In this document: piece after piece, positions 44,401 through 55,815 of the stretch
Layout of the letters: the number at the start of each line of letters is the position of its first letter
How positions within the stretch are numbered: position 1 is the first letter of the stretch
Source: Phaseolus vulgaris
Taxonomy: Eukaryota; Streptophyta; Magnoliopsida; Fabales; Fabaceae
Direction of reading: 5' to 3'
Length of the DNA stretch: 64,000 bases
Assembly: GCF_000499845.2 (NCBI RefSeq)
Contig: NC_023753.2
Coordinates: forward strand, 16,387,250-16,451,249
Notes under the pieces: generated by a model
Seen by the model: only the letters and a program-made list of their open reading frames with translations
Database searches by the model: none
What the model was told of the DNA's origin: nothing
Program-made: the position numbers and the translations under genes

Positions 44401-45127
44401 TAGGACCCCAGTCTTTAATACACAATTTCAAGACCAGAGCACAGTGGTCTGATACTGTTCTAGGTAGTGAATATTGCTTGGACGCTGGCCATATCTGAAG
44501 CCATTCTTCAGAGACAAGGAACCTATTTAATTTGCTTTTTGCTGTACCATTAGCCTTGTACCAAGTGTACTTCTTACCTACACAGGGGATGTCCAACAGA
44601 GCATTATTGTCAATGAACTTGTTAAAACCATCCATCTCCTTCTTTTGGCTTGAGCAACCTCTAATCCCTTTCCTTTCTTCCTCCCTTCGAACAACATTGA
44701 AATCACCACACACGACCCAAGCCACGTTGACATGAGATTGCTTGAGTACCGTCAAAGCTTCCCACTGCTCAACCTTGTCCTTTAAATTGCAACCTGCATA
44801 AACATTCACTACCACACACTGGCGTTTTGCTTTAAGGTGATACCCAACAATTGCAATAAAGCCAGTACCTATAATATGGCTGCCATAAGAGAAGGCTTCT
44901 TTGTGCCACATTGTTACTAAGCTCCCTGTCGCATTTACTCCAGCGTTAAACACCCAACCAATGTTACAATCCCCTCATAACGAAAAACATCTGGCCTCTG
45001 TAAATGATGACGATTTCGTTTCCTGCAAGCAAAGAAATTCGGCACCCTCCTTTGACACAATGTGATTCAGATATCTTGCTTTGACCCCCCCTCCCAACCC
45101 TCTGATGTTGAGGTTGACTATTATCAT
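41468..45127 (-). pseudogene. LINE ORF2: endonuclease, RT, zinc-binding domain
   Basis: ATG at 45127-45125 (MIIVNLNIRGLGG). The APE-type endonuclease shows FLCLQETK, VVCGDFNVVRREEER, DIPCVGKKYTWYKANG and the catalytic SDHCALVLK. The RT shows GSKSPGPDDFNFNFIQ, GCNASSIALVPKVRDP, FRPISLVEVIYKIVTKIL, VDFEKAYDSVRWSFL, RGLRQGDPLAPFLFLVV and the catalytic QFADDTLF (about 43045). At the C-terminus a zf-RVT-type domain (VLVTAWRILLDRIPTRVNL, LCVLC, HLFLDC) ends at 41468. Frames change at about 44960, 44200, 43830, 43450, 42920 and 42550, so the protein is not made intact. Confidence 0.9.
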
Positions 45128-45129
45128 AA

Positions 45130-47188
45130 CAACTTCGTTGACCCTCCCACCCGAGACCCCTTTTTGATCTCGTTTTCCCTTGCCTCCATACAATCCAGTT
45201 CCCCAACAACATTCCCTACATCCCCTAAGCATTGCATGCCTAGGTTTTTCCCAAAGTCCCAAATTTTAACAGATTCTACAGCCTTCACTTCATTCTTAAT
45301 CCGATTATTACACAAGTTGATGTTAGTGGACGATTCTGCAGAAGAGCATTGACTTAACCTGGCAGAAGATTTTGCACCTTGGTGAGAGGATCCAACACCT
45401 CCATTTGATCTCCATTTCGGTTGTGCGATTGGCTGACCATGATCCTGCAACCTACGCAAAACTGGAGAAGTTTTACTGACCATTTCCACCCGAACAGATT
45501 CCTTTGAACCACCATTTGGTCCTTCTACATTCTCCTCCTTACTCCACCTGGATTTTCCACTAGATTGTGGATCTGAGCTACCCGAAGAAGAGCCCTCATC
45601 CTCACTACATTCATGGACCGCATGACATGGATGCACACCGGAAACAGAATCCAACGGTGACCTCTCTCCTAGGTGTTCGTCGTGACCAGCCTCCGTCACA
45701 CATAAGTTGAATGAAGGAGAAGATGACCTGGCAACGGACCTGTCCGTTGTACATGGTTGTCTGGCTGCTTTCCCATTACTAACCATGATTGGGCCCTCCA
45801 CACTTGCTCTTTTACTAGACTCACCTCTGTTTTCTCCTTGGGACAACCCTTGCTTAGGCCCAATAGAAATTGAGTTACACACCTGAACCCCTTCTAAGAG
45901 GTTAAACAAAGATTGTTGAATTACCTTACATGCATCTTTGACTTGGTTTGCAGCAAATAAAGCTACTCCTCCTTCAGAAATACCATGCACACGCTTTACC
46001 TCATTTGTGAAAGGAAAATCACTTTTGACCCGACACCCCTTGTCACTATGAGCCCTTTCCTCCAAAAGCTTCCGCTTTGACTCCGCTTAAAAATGGTTTT
46101 GTTCTTCCACCTCGGAAACCGCCTTCCGCCATAAATCACCGTGATTAGATATAACATCTCCCTCGATGGACCTCCTAGAGAGAAAAGTTTCCTCCACCAT
46201 AGTTTCCGTGGAGGAGACACTATCGGACGAAGCTAAGTGGTCTTGGGAGCACCAGCATTCTCCTCTCTCTTGGGTGAAAACCTCTTCTACTATGGTCACA
46301 TTATACATTTTGCCATTTATCCTGAGACTCTTCATCATTTCTGCTTTACAAGATTTTAGCAGCCGCACTTGCAGCCGAGCGTACTCCAGATTCTCCCACA
46401 TCAGGGTAGTTACGTCGACTTCTACCAAGGAGGCTACTTCACTTACTACTTTCGAAAAACAATCTTTATTCCATAGTGGTAGAGGGAGGCCATAGCACCT
46501 AACCCAGACTATTTTGTGACCTGCAACATACGACTCGGACCAAGGTTCCAAGGAAACAAACAAGGAGTCGAACCAATCATGGTTTAGTTTGATGATTTCT
46601 TCCAACCGCTCACTGTTTGTTTGGTGTTAAGAGTATCAGGTTATCTCCCATAAATCTCAATTTGACCCTGCTCATACCCCCTTTGACAAACTCTTCCCTC
46701 AGAGTTTCAAAAGAGACGTCTGGGGACATCCTTCCAACTGCACTGGTAACCAGCCAAGGCGGGGTATTAGATGTTGTTTCAAAAACTGGCCCTTTCCAAA
46801 TACCCTGGGCTGGATTACGAACCTCTTTTGCATAAGGGAGTTTAGGATTTAGGTTATTGCCCCTATAATAAGCTCTATTAGTGTTTTCACACCTAGTCCC
46901 CCTAACGTTCTGTTCCCTCTTACCCCTTGGTCTGCTGGTATGACTATAGTCCTTGCTAGCGTATCTTGTCTTCTCATACTTCTGCTCCATCACAACTCTC
47001 CTATACTTTGGAAGATTGACATGTAGTTTAAAGCTTCCAATAAAAATCCCGTCTAACTGTTTCTCCAAACTAGCTTCATTTAGGACCGGGAAAAATCTCA
47101 CGAATCCGAACCTCCTTCCCCACTTGTTCAAAGGCCTTGAGATAAAGACCTCTTTCACTCTGGCCCATTTATGGAAGATTCTAAACAT
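45130..47188 (-). pseudogene. LINE ORF1: RRM and DUF4283-like protein
   Basis: The N-terminal part (47188-46610) has an RNA-recognition motif (VKEVFISRPLNKWGRRFGFV, FKLHVNLPKYRR) and a basic stretch. The next part (46605-46087) resembles the DUF4283 region of plant L1 ORF1 proteins (DWFDSLFVSLEPWSESYVAG, HKIVWVRCYGLPLPLWNKDC). A polar, Ser-rich C-terminal part (46065-45130) leads to ORF2. At least two frameshifts or stops separate these parts. In L1 elements this protein binds the element RNA. Confidence 0.82.
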
Positions 47189-47443
47189 ATCATACTCCCC
47201 ATGACTGTCTGGGAAGTTTGAAAAGAAATATGTACATGAATGCTCTGCCCAGAATTTCTTTGTCTAAAGAGTTGCCTTAGGGCCTACCACGTTACTACGA
47301 AGTTCTCCTTCCCTTTTCCTTTTCCATCGCCCCTGCTCCCTCTCCCTTTCCCTCATTCGTGTATAATCAATACTATCGATTAGGCAAGTGACAAGTTAAT
47401 CCACTCCATTGAAAACTATTGTCTTTATGGGAAAAGGAGAAGT

Positions 47444-47482
47444 GGTGCGGTTTTAGGTTTGGACTCTGGTTAAAACCGCACC
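47444..47482. repeat. Perfect 12-bp inverted repeat
   Basis: GGTGCGGTTTTA (47444-47455) and TAAAACCGCACC (47471-47482), separated by 15 bp. It lies at the far end of the H LTR, beside the LINE target duplication. Confidence 0.8.
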
Positions 47483-47490
47483 ATCCTACA

Positions 47491-50342
47491 CATTCTAGAA
47501 GCTACGATTTCCTTTCTACCCTAATGGACTTTTTATGGCTCATTGTTATGTCTTCATCTCCTAATTATGTTATTTAAACCTACTCTATGGAAATTACAAA
47601 TAGAGAGACCAATTGATACTCAACTCCCATATTTTGTGCTCTGCTCCTTGTAATCCTCTGAGGTATGGGTGTTGAGGTCATGGTTTGGGCTTGGTCTTCA
47701 TCATGGGTAGGCGCCCTCTCTCCTTGGATCTCATCATCAAGGCTTCATAAATGGCTTCACCAAACATATTTAGTTCAGACACTTAAAATGTCCAACAAAA
47801 TTGACCAAAAAAAATGTCTAGATTTATTAAAACTAGTTGTTGTGGTGTTTATCTAAAATTTCAATGTCATTATTCAGCTAATTAATCATATTTTAAGTGA
47901 TCTACTGTAGTTTCAATCTTAGGTTCTATCTTTGTGTTCCAACTTTTATTTCAGTACTTTAATTTCAGTTTGTCATATTATTTACTCTTTTGGTGTTTGT
48001 CAATATCAATTCCTTTTGAAGTAATTCAATTTTTTGTTGCCTTTTTAATCTTGTTTGACCTCTACTTGGAGTGTTGGAAAATATTTGGTGTTTCGGAGCT
48101 ATGTTTTGGGTGAATAATAGTCACTAAAAAAAGTAGAGCAGCTAAACATTGAAGGTTGAATATTCTAAGGAGAGCAAGGCAAAGGAAGAAGAATCATAAT
48201 TTTCCCAAAGTTCAATATGGTCCCTACTTCATACAACACATCAATATATTGTACAACCACACATAAATTTATATTTTCAAACATATTAGAACATCTAAAA
48301 AATAATTTACATACGTAGAACATACATTCTTGCTTAGCAAGTGTTAGACTCACCCAATGGCCAAGCCTTGGGGTCAAATTCGCCCAGCGACCAAACCACT
48401 AAAACCAAATTTAACCAGTGAGTATAGCTCGTCCAGTGCCAAATGCTATCGAGTTTTAATTCTCCACTTTTCATCTAGCTAGAACATTGTTTGCCTAGTG
48501 ACCAAACCACTGGGACCAAATTCTCCTAGGGAGAGTTGTTCACCAAGCAACCAATGCTCTCGGATTTTCTAAATTACGAATTTTGCCCAACAAGTTTGCA
48601 TAATTTTGCATTACCTGCAAAATTCTAAAACTAGTTTAGGTGCCTCAAAATAGGGTTTTTAGATCCTTTCTTACTAGTTTAAGAAAACTATAATCCTAAC
48701 TTGAATCACTTGATCTTAATTTAAAATTCTACAAACACTTAGGTACTTTTAGACTCAATTTAAATAGTTCAAACCAACCAACTTTCACATTAAATAGTAA
48801 GATATCATAATAGAATTATACTTCAATCAATAATACTACAATTTCTTCAATTTATTTAATTCATTTAATTCATTTTCAACAGACTGAATAAATACACTAA
48901 GACATACTCCACTAACATCAAACATCCAACTATTTCGTATCACTTATCAATTCAAAACACATCTATTTCACTCAAATGTTCAATCCCTATAAGAAATTCC
49001 AACAAAGTGACCAAGTTAATTCATATTCAAATTTTTGAACTTAAGGTACTATTAAAAGGTAAAACTAGCTTCCCTTACATGATTGAACGACGGAGTACCT
49101 TCCAACACCTAAAAGATGCATAAATGATCTAACCTGCATTAGAAAGCCCTAGTCAATTATCAAACCACATCACTAGGACCTTAAACTAACAAAGACTAGT
49201 CAAATACCTTGCATGCAAGACACATGTATCTAGATACATAGAAAGATGCAAAATTGATCCAAAGGAAATATGAGCAAAATTAAACTTACTCTAATAAAAT
49301 ATTTGATTAGGACAATTTTACTTTATTTATTGTCAAGAGTTAAAAGATGATTTCTGATCATCAATCTGATAGGGGATAAATTTAAATTTCTAGAGAGAGA
49401 AGAGATAAAAAAGAGAAGAAAAAGTATTTCTAGAAAGACGGTATAGTTATTTTAAAATAAAATCTTCTATTTATATAAAATTGTCATTTAATAATAAAAT
49501 ATTTAGATGTTACTTTTATTTTAAAGCTATTTTCTAGATGTTTATAAAAAGTTACAAAATCGTAATATAAAAGATAATAAATTTCAAAATTAAAATAGAA
49601 AATGATATTTTTAACTGTGAGCGGTTAGATTACACATAATAAAATTAACTACAACAAAAAGATAATATATTTTGTTGAGAATAATATCTTTTAGTTTTAT
49701 TATGTAACCTTTAATCATTAGGGATCGAGTATTTTTGTGAGTGTTAAATTATAACATTTAAAACTTTTAAACAAAAATCATATTAATCTTTATCTTATAG
49801 TGAAAACCTACCTCATACTATATAAAACACTAATAATTTCAGTATTAATTTTCTGAACACTTGCGCTTGATTTAAAACCATGTGAATATTTTATGCAAAT
49901 CAAAACTCCTTCTCTGACCATCCACACATTTGAGCACGTGGATAAAATGTTTCATTTAACATTTTTTTTATCGGCAATACCTAGAATTCTAAGCAAAAAC
50001 GATTCAACGACTGGTGAAGAGAAAAGTCAACTATAACAGGAGACGAATCTTTAGACTTGAGGAATTAAAATTAGTAAAAACGATTTTCACACAGTTGCAT
50101 CTTCGTCAATCGCTAATATTATTTAGTTTTTATTTTATTTTATTTTAGAATAAACAAATTTAGTTTACTTTCAGTGGTGCTGCTTTTCTTTAGTGTAGCC
50201 CATGGTTGCAGTAAACAAAATTATTGTACGTCAAAATATCAAGTAGTGGAATTGTTTTTGTAAGTATGATACTGATTCAATAAAAAAATCACACCAATAG
50301 TTTATTGTACTAATATTTAATGTACTAATAATAATAATATAT
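47491..50342. other. AT-rich intergenic sequence
   Basis: No gene supported. The first 350 bp (TTATTTAAACC at about 47570, then LTR-like text to 47790) may be an old LTR remnant. At 48340-48570 degenerate direct repeats of the type gcgaccaaaccact + aaattc recur three times. A hairpin lies near 49627-49715. The rest is simple AT-rich DNA. Confidence 0.5.
49627..49715. repeat. Imperfect hairpin, possible MITE remnant
   Basis: GATTACACATAATAAAATTA near 49627 pairs imperfectly with TTTTATTATGTAACCTTTAA near 49694. Inner arms aaaaagat / atctttt extend the pairing. No clear target duplication, so assignment to a MITE is weak. Confidence 0.35.
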
Positions 50343-51546
50343 TGTTTCGTCCGGTTGATCTGGGACGTCTTCGTGCGCGGCCTCAACCGTCAGCTAGGGA
50401 CTCCTTCCCACTGGTTACCTGTGTAATCCTACAAAGAAGGACAAAGGGCGCCCTAGCGGCCGTTTGCACTCCGACGCTCAAGTCAGCCAGCAAGAAACAC
50501 CAAAAACTATGCACCTCTGTATCGGAGCACCGTGTATGGCACTCTGAAGGTGGTAAAAAGGAAACTGTGTCTAGTGTATATTTCTCCTTCTAGCAAAAAT
50601 CTTTCCCTAGTCCCTTGTGCGTAACCTCAAGGCTCGAGCAAGCAACTAAAGAGTTTCTGGGAAATTTGCCAAAAGTTTGAATGCTACCCCGCATTCAAAG
50701 CACCTTAAAGCGCATTTAATTATAAAACGTAGCGCATTTAATTAGCGCATTTAGTTATAAAACGTAGCGCATTTAAGACGTTAAAAACGCTTGGGAGCCT
50801 TTATAGTACCTTAAATGCTCGAAACGGAAACTGTATTAAATGGCTTTAATTACCTGGCACCTGGCTAAATGGCGTTTCTATTCTGACTTGGCTGCTGTAC
50901 ACGTGGAGGGCCTCACAGCGCCATGACCCCATCTGGGGGCGTTTCTTCGTGTGAGTCCTCCTGCTTGGGAGTGCTACTGCGCAAGGGGTGACTTTTTGGG
51001 TGCCAACTCACGCCCCCAATCATCTAGTCACTCACTTTGAGAGCGTATCTGCCTCCCTCTCGTACCCTGCACCCGGCTACCCTGGGCGTGACCCTCCTCT
51101 TGAGTTGTATCTGTCCCAAAGGCGTCTCTGGGGCGGCAGGGGTACTTCACGAGTCAGGCTGCCCTACACTAGTGCTATCACTATGGCCTTGAAGCCACCT
51201 TTCTCTTCACCTTATTACTACCCCGGATTATCGGGACCGGACGCCTTCCCACGGTGTCGCTCCCTCCATGGTCTTTCCTACCCATGGGTATCGGGGAACC
51301 ACACTGTGATTGCCTTGCTTTAGTGATATTTGATCTTGGCGACGCCCTGGCTGGGCAACGCCTTAACTGGGCGATGCCTTAACTAGGCGACGCCTTGACC
51401 TTGGCGACGCTTCCTCTTGGCGACGCTGGCACTTGGCGACGCCTGCGCTTGGCGTCACCCCCACCTGGGCGACGCCTTATGTTGACTTTGGCCTCGACGC
51501 TGACTTTGACCTTGACTTCGTCAACGCTCGGGTACGGGACGGTACA
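50343..51546 (-). repeat. Solo LTR of a Tat-type element
   Basis: 1204 bp, minus strand TGTACCGTCCCGTAC at 51546 to ...ACGAAACA at 50343. Flanked by tatat on both sides (50338-50342, 51547-51551). TATA-like CTATAAAGG at 50806-50798. Carries the conserved GGGCGCCCTAGCGGCC / CACTCCGACGCTCAAGTCA block at 50441-50487. No internal region. Confidence 0.85.
51330..51485. repeat. GGCGACGCC short repeats inside the solo LTR
   Basis: About nine variants of ttggcgacgcc / tgggcgacgcc spaced about 15-17 bp apart. The GGCGacGCC core is partly self-complementary. Absent from the other Tat-type LTRs here. Confidence 0.8.
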
Positions 51547-51562
51547 TATATATATATATAAA
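51547..51562. repeat. TA microsatellite
   Basis: (TA)n run directly at the right edge of the solo LTR. Part of it is the target duplication. Confidence 0.8.
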
Positions 51563-52169
51563 AGATACTTTTCTATACTATCAACACTATCTATTTTATT
51601 AGTTATCTAAATTATAATGTTTCTATAGACTTGTAATGTATATATTATTAATTTGATTTTCACTAGATAAAATTTATATCAGTGAAGATTATTACCTAAT
51701 TCAAATCTATTTTTTTTAATATGTAGTTTTTATGCACTAGTACAAATTACTTCATTAACGACACCCTTTAAAGACGGTTTGGAAACAACCATCGTAATAA
51801 GCGAGGCAGTGGCAGTTCCGTAACTTTTTTGAATTTCTTTTGCCTTTTTAACGATGGTGTGACAGTTCCTTTTTAACATCGTAATAAGCGAGGTAGGCCA
51901 TTGTGCCACACGCGCTGTGCGCCATCACCGCGCCAGTGCCGTCGAGCTCCGCCAACGCGACTGCGCACCCCGCGCCCCTTTCCCACTGTGCCAGCACTGC
52001 CTTCTTGTTGTCCCGTTCGTTGACAAAGTTCTCGCTCGTACGCGAGAGGTTTTTTTTTCAGTTTCGTTTCACTTTTGATGTTAGTATATTTTTATTTATT
52101 ATTTAATTATATATTAAATATTATTAACTATATTTTCAAAGTGTTTGTTTTGAGTTAGATATTGATTTT

Positions 52170-52450
52170 ATATAATGAACGCACTGAGTCTGAGTCCGAG
52201 GGTGTCCGACCTTCGACAATCTGAATTTATTTTTTTATGATTAGATATTGTTTCTATATATTAAGCTAATTGATTGTGAGTCCGGAGGTGTCCGACCTTC
52301 GACAATTTTGATTTAGTTTTTAATGATTATATATTGTTTTGACATATTGAACGCACTGGTTCTGAGTCCGGAGGTGTCCGACTTTTGGCAATTTTGATTA
52401 ATTTTTTAATGATTACATATTGAACGCATTGGTTCTGAGTTTGCACTGTT
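52170..52450 (+). repeat. Repeat array in the CACTA 5' region
   Basis: Four spaced copies of gaacgcactggttctgag + tccggaggtgtccgaccttc (starting about 52177, 52268, 52349, 52425; the last shortened), about 75-95 bp apart with AT-rich spacers. Subterminal repeats are typical transposase binding regions in CACTA elements. Confidence 0.75.
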
Positions 52451-52467
52451 CTTAGTTTAGCAGTTCT

Positions 52468-54591
52468 ATGGATCGGAGTTGGATTAATACACCACGAATA
52501 AGTGATGCTTACAAAAAAGGGGTGGAAGAATTCATACAATTCGCAGAACATAATGTCGTTAGTTGTAATAATGGAGTAAGAATAAGGTGTCCTTGTGTCA
52601 ATTGTTTGAATGGAAGGATATATTGTGTTCAATAGTGTCAAAGTTCAAGAGGGGGGGGGGGGGGGGGGTGAATTGAGCTTTTAAAACTTTCACGCAAATT
52701 CAGATTTTATTACAGTACACAGAAAATAAATCGATTTATTTAGCAATGAACAGATTTATTTTTACACTGTTTATGTATTAAAATCGTTTATATCAGTTAA
52801 GTAATTCTTGATTTTAAGCAGATTAATTCTCAAGATACACACACATTGATTTTAGAGATGAAACTATGAAAAGCAAAATCAGTGAACTTCAACTTCTAAA
52901 GCAAGTGATAAATGTTCAATTACTAGCTTGACAATTAATTGGGTAACCTTCCACAATCAAACGGTTCCAGTTGTATTCAACAGTTCATATACCTTTTTAA
53001 AAGAACCAAATAGGTTTTCCAGAAATCAAGAACAGAACGAACAAGCTCAGAAAGAACAGATTTATTTTTAGTTGAACAGATTCAATTTTTGACAGATTAA
53101 CCGATAAAGCAATAAAAGAGTGCAGGGATGAAGAGAGATTGAATACACAACGATTATACTGGTTCACTCAAATGAGCTACATCCAGTCTCACCTAATCCA
53201 AGGTGAAATCCACTAAACAAACGTATCAAACACAATTACACAGCCACTGTTCTTGAACCCTACAAGAAACTTGGCACACTAGCTGGAAAACACTATTCCA
53301 GCACACACACTCTTCAAGAAACACTATCAAGAAGAGTTCACAACCACACTTTACAAGAAATTGAAGTATGAAACGAAAACACCTGATAGAGAATGCAGAA
53401 ATTTGCCTTAGACCAGTAGAACAGATTGCTAACATGGTGACAACACCTCTAAACAAGCCTTAGAACCAACCAAGAACGACCACACTTTGTGATTTGGAAA
53501 ATCTTTCAAGAACACATGCTAATCCTCTGAAAATCCTTATTTCTCTGTTGTAAACTTGTTTCCTCAATTATTTGAACAACTTTTAAACGCAAGAACAACC
53601 TCTCCTTTTATAGAAAAAACATCTTATAACAGATTTTCAAAAAACAGTTAAAGCTGTTATAAAAAGAATAGATTGAAAATAAAATGAACAGATTTATTTT
53701 CAAAGGCAGTTAGAGAATCTGTTATGGGAAGGAGACTTATCAAAACCCTTGGTGCAAGGATAAACCGTGAAAAGCCTTTTAAGAGAACCAAGGCACCAGA
53801 CTTAAAAATAATTTATTCATTTACAGAAGAATAGATTTATTTTCAAAACGATAACAGAAACTTCTTAACAAGTGAAACACAGTCGTTTTGATGGAATGAA
53901 GATTTAGTTAAAATACTTGATGCACAAAACATGATTTTCAAAAACACTTAATCAAGGCATCAACTTAAGAAAAGAATTCATTCATTTAGAAAAGAACAGA
54001 TTCATTTTTTTTATGTAGTAAGGATATTTTGCAAAACATGTGAAAAACAATTTCATAAAACTTGTGTTTGCTCTTATCACATGGTCAGGGGTTAAGAGGT
54101 GAGTTACCTAGCAAAAAGCTTACTCTAAACAACCTCTAAACTATACCTAATACATTCTTAAAGCAAATGTAAATACCAATGAAATTTACACAAATGGCTT
54201 TGTGAAACACATGTCTTGAAGGGGCAGCAACCATCTTCAACAGGATATTGAGTGTTTTCGAAATTAGAGAACATATCTTATGTGATGGATTTTTGAAAAT
54301 TTATACAACATTGACGTGGCATGGTGACTTGTTAGACTTGCCAAGTATGCGCGGAGCTTCGGAGGGAGTTCATTTCTCAATGGATGATAGATTAGAAGAC
54401 ATGATTCGTGATGTGGGAGTAGAATCTTTTGCTAATGCAATTTTCGAAAATATGTCTAATGATGCAGAGACTCCTTTGTATCCTGGTTCAACTAACTTCA
54501 CACAATTATCAGCAGTGTTAAGGTTGATGAATTTGAAGGCAATGAATGGATAGATCGACAAAAGCTTTACAGAATTTCTCGAATTGGTTAA
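52468..54591 (+). pseudogene. CACTA transposase N-terminus, split by a solo LTR and cut by E4
   Basis: ATG at 52468: MDRSWINTPRISDAYKKGVE, FIQFAEHNVV, RIRCPCVNCLNGRI. This is the transposase-associated zinc-binding domain (PF13963 type, CPCVNC). The solo LTR interrupts at 52621. Reading resumes at 54243 with SVFEIREHILCDGF, TTLTWHGDLLDL, DDRLEDMIRDVGVESFANAI and ETPLYPGSTNFTQLSAVLRL, as in TNP2/TNPD transposases. A TAG then lies at 54551-54553 where Trp is usual, followed by DKSFTEFLEL, and E4 cuts the frame at 54591. The catalytic region is not in the window. Confidence 0.85.
52622..54242 (-). repeat. Copia-type solo LTR inside the CACTA transposase
   Basis: Minus strand TGTTGAAGATGGTTGCTGCC at 54242 to ...ATTGAACACA near 52624. 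Its end shows the same C-run plus AATTCACC layout as the E3 LTR (18 G on the plus strand at 52651-52668, then tgaattgag). ggatat flanks both sides (52616-52621 and 54243-54248). No internal coding region. AACAGATTTATTT-type words recur throughout. Confidence 0.75.
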
Positions 54592-55409
54592 TGTACCGCC
54601 CTGGAAGTCGGAAGTGATGACGTGGCAACAAGCTACAGAGTAGGCGTGTGGATAAGGCGCCAGAGTGGCAGAAGGGAAGGAAGTCGGGTGGTTCGTGTAA
54701 TCGCCAGTTATTAAGTTGGCGTGCTCCGATCTTCAAAATACCAGGCGATCGCCCAGTTGAAGATGAAGTCGCCAGATGTGAACTCAGGCGACCAAGTGAT
54801 TGGAGATCGCCAGAACAAAGCACATCGCCGAAGGTAAAGGTGGTACAGATTACGAAGGCGGCCGGCGAGACCACAGGGAAGGTGTACGAGAGCACCCTAA
54901 CTCGCCCGTTCCAGTAAAGATCGCACTCTTAAGATAGCTATGCACTGGGCAGAACCATGCATAAGTAACTTAGCCAAAAGGAGAGTCAGAAGCAGCGCCC
55001 AAGTCAATGAGGCTCCAGATGATGGCACGTGTACGACTGGATGCGAGCCACGTGTCCAGGTCTGTAACTGCCAAGAGAGAGAAAGTGACCAAGTATATAA
55101 GAGTTCTCAACGAACTTTCTGAGGTACGCACGTTCAGATTACACTCTTTACGCTTGCGAGTTCTAGAGCTTACTGTGAGAGAGAACATTGCACGGTTCCT
55201 TGAGATTTCTTGAGTGTTCTTGCTCGTAGTATTTGGTGGTTCTGTCACTGACTTGGGCGTAGGAGTGCGATCGGCCGCAGTGGCGCCGCTCTGTTCTTTT
55301 GCAGGTTCTTGAGGTGGATCTCGAAGAGGAACGGAAGCTTGAAGCGGTGCACACGTCGATCCTTTGACGAGGCAGTTTCCAGCGTTCTGGTCAACAGGCA
55401 GGATCATCA
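54592..55409 (+). repeat. E4 5' LTR
   Basis: 818 bp, TGTACCGCCCTGG to GGCAGGATCATCA. TATATAAG at 55094-55101. Conserved block GACTTGGGCG / GCGATCGGCCGCAGTGGCGC at 55246-55290, followed by a splice-acceptor-like CTTTTGCAG|G (55299). Confidence 0.92.
55094..55101 (+). promoter_or_regulatory. TATA box of E4 LTR
   Basis: TATATAAG, conserved in E1 and E2 LTRs, about 500 bp into the LTR. Confidence 0.55.
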
Positions 55410-55426
55410 GGCGCCCACCGTGGGGC
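55410..55426 (+). other. E4 primer binding site
   Basis: GGCGCCCACCGTGGGGC immediately after the LTR; likely pairs with tRNA-Lys. Identical to the E2 site. Confidence 0.8.
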
Positions 55427-55815
55427 CGTGTAAAACTTGCTCCCATCCACAGCGTGAGTTCTTGGAGGTTTTCGAAGTTTCTGCGTGGAAGTGTGCTGGT
55501 GCAACCATCGTTCGCTGTTTGTTTGAGATTTGTTCGGTGAATTCGCGTTTTATCCCGTTCGTTGGGGTTCTCGATCGGTGAAGTGAGGTTTTCCTGCTGT
55601 TTACGCGTGATTTGTTCGGTGGAGTCGAGTTCTTTCGATCGTCTGGTTATCCGCGAGAAAACCGGTGGTTTCTGGTGGAGTTGTAAGTTTGTTGGAAGGT
55701 TTGCGGTGTTTTTGAGTTTTCTTGCGGAGTTTTGCACAGTTTTTCCGATTGATCGTTGAGTCGATCGTAGCTGAAGTAAGTGTCGTTCGCTGCATTCTGT
55801 GATTCGCTGAGTTTC
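55427..55815 (+). other. E4 leader
   Basis: 389 bp between PBS and gag, no gene. Carries single pieces related to the E2 leader repeat (GTTCGGTGAATTCG, GATCGGTGAAGTGAGG) but no tandem array. Confidence 0.6.

Larger units (their letters stand above)
39704..47426 (-). mobile_element. LINE (L1 type), inserted in the H LTR
   Basis: Minus-strand L1-like element. Its 3' poly(A) is the T run at 39703-39711 and its 5' end lies near 47426. Flanking target duplication: atgggaagggagaagt (39688-39703) and atgggaaaaggagaagt (47427-47443). It has ORF1 (about 47188-45130) and ORF2 (45127-41468) and a 1.7-kb region of no recognised coding function before the tail. At about 7.7 kb it is close to full length but carries several frameshifts. 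Confidence 0.85.
38221..47490 (-). repeat. Chromovirus H 5' LTR, interrupted by two insertions
   Basis: LTR next to the PBS, ending ...CTCACATCA on the minus strand at 38221. Its pieces are 38221-38569, 39447-39703 and about 47444-47490, about 650 bp in total once the solo LTR and the LINE are removed. The minus strand has a TATA box CTATAAATAGG (39651-39641) in the middle piece, as expected for this direction. The proposed start TGTAGGATGGTGCGG at 47490 is inferred from a TG..CA frame and is unconfirmed, because the 3' LTR is outside the window. Confidence 0.6.

Noticed and set aside
45124..46065. Possible independent 313-codon gene
   Set aside because: It continues LINE ORF1 between the DUF4283-like part and ORF2 on the same strand, so it is part of the LINE.
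51330..51485. CRISPR-like short spaced repeats
   Set aside because: Repeats are only 9-11 bp and degenerate, inside an LTR with clear ends.
50342..51610. Plus-strand frames in 50342-51610 as small genes
   Set aside because: They fall within the solo LTR or its edge and have no family similarity that I recognise.
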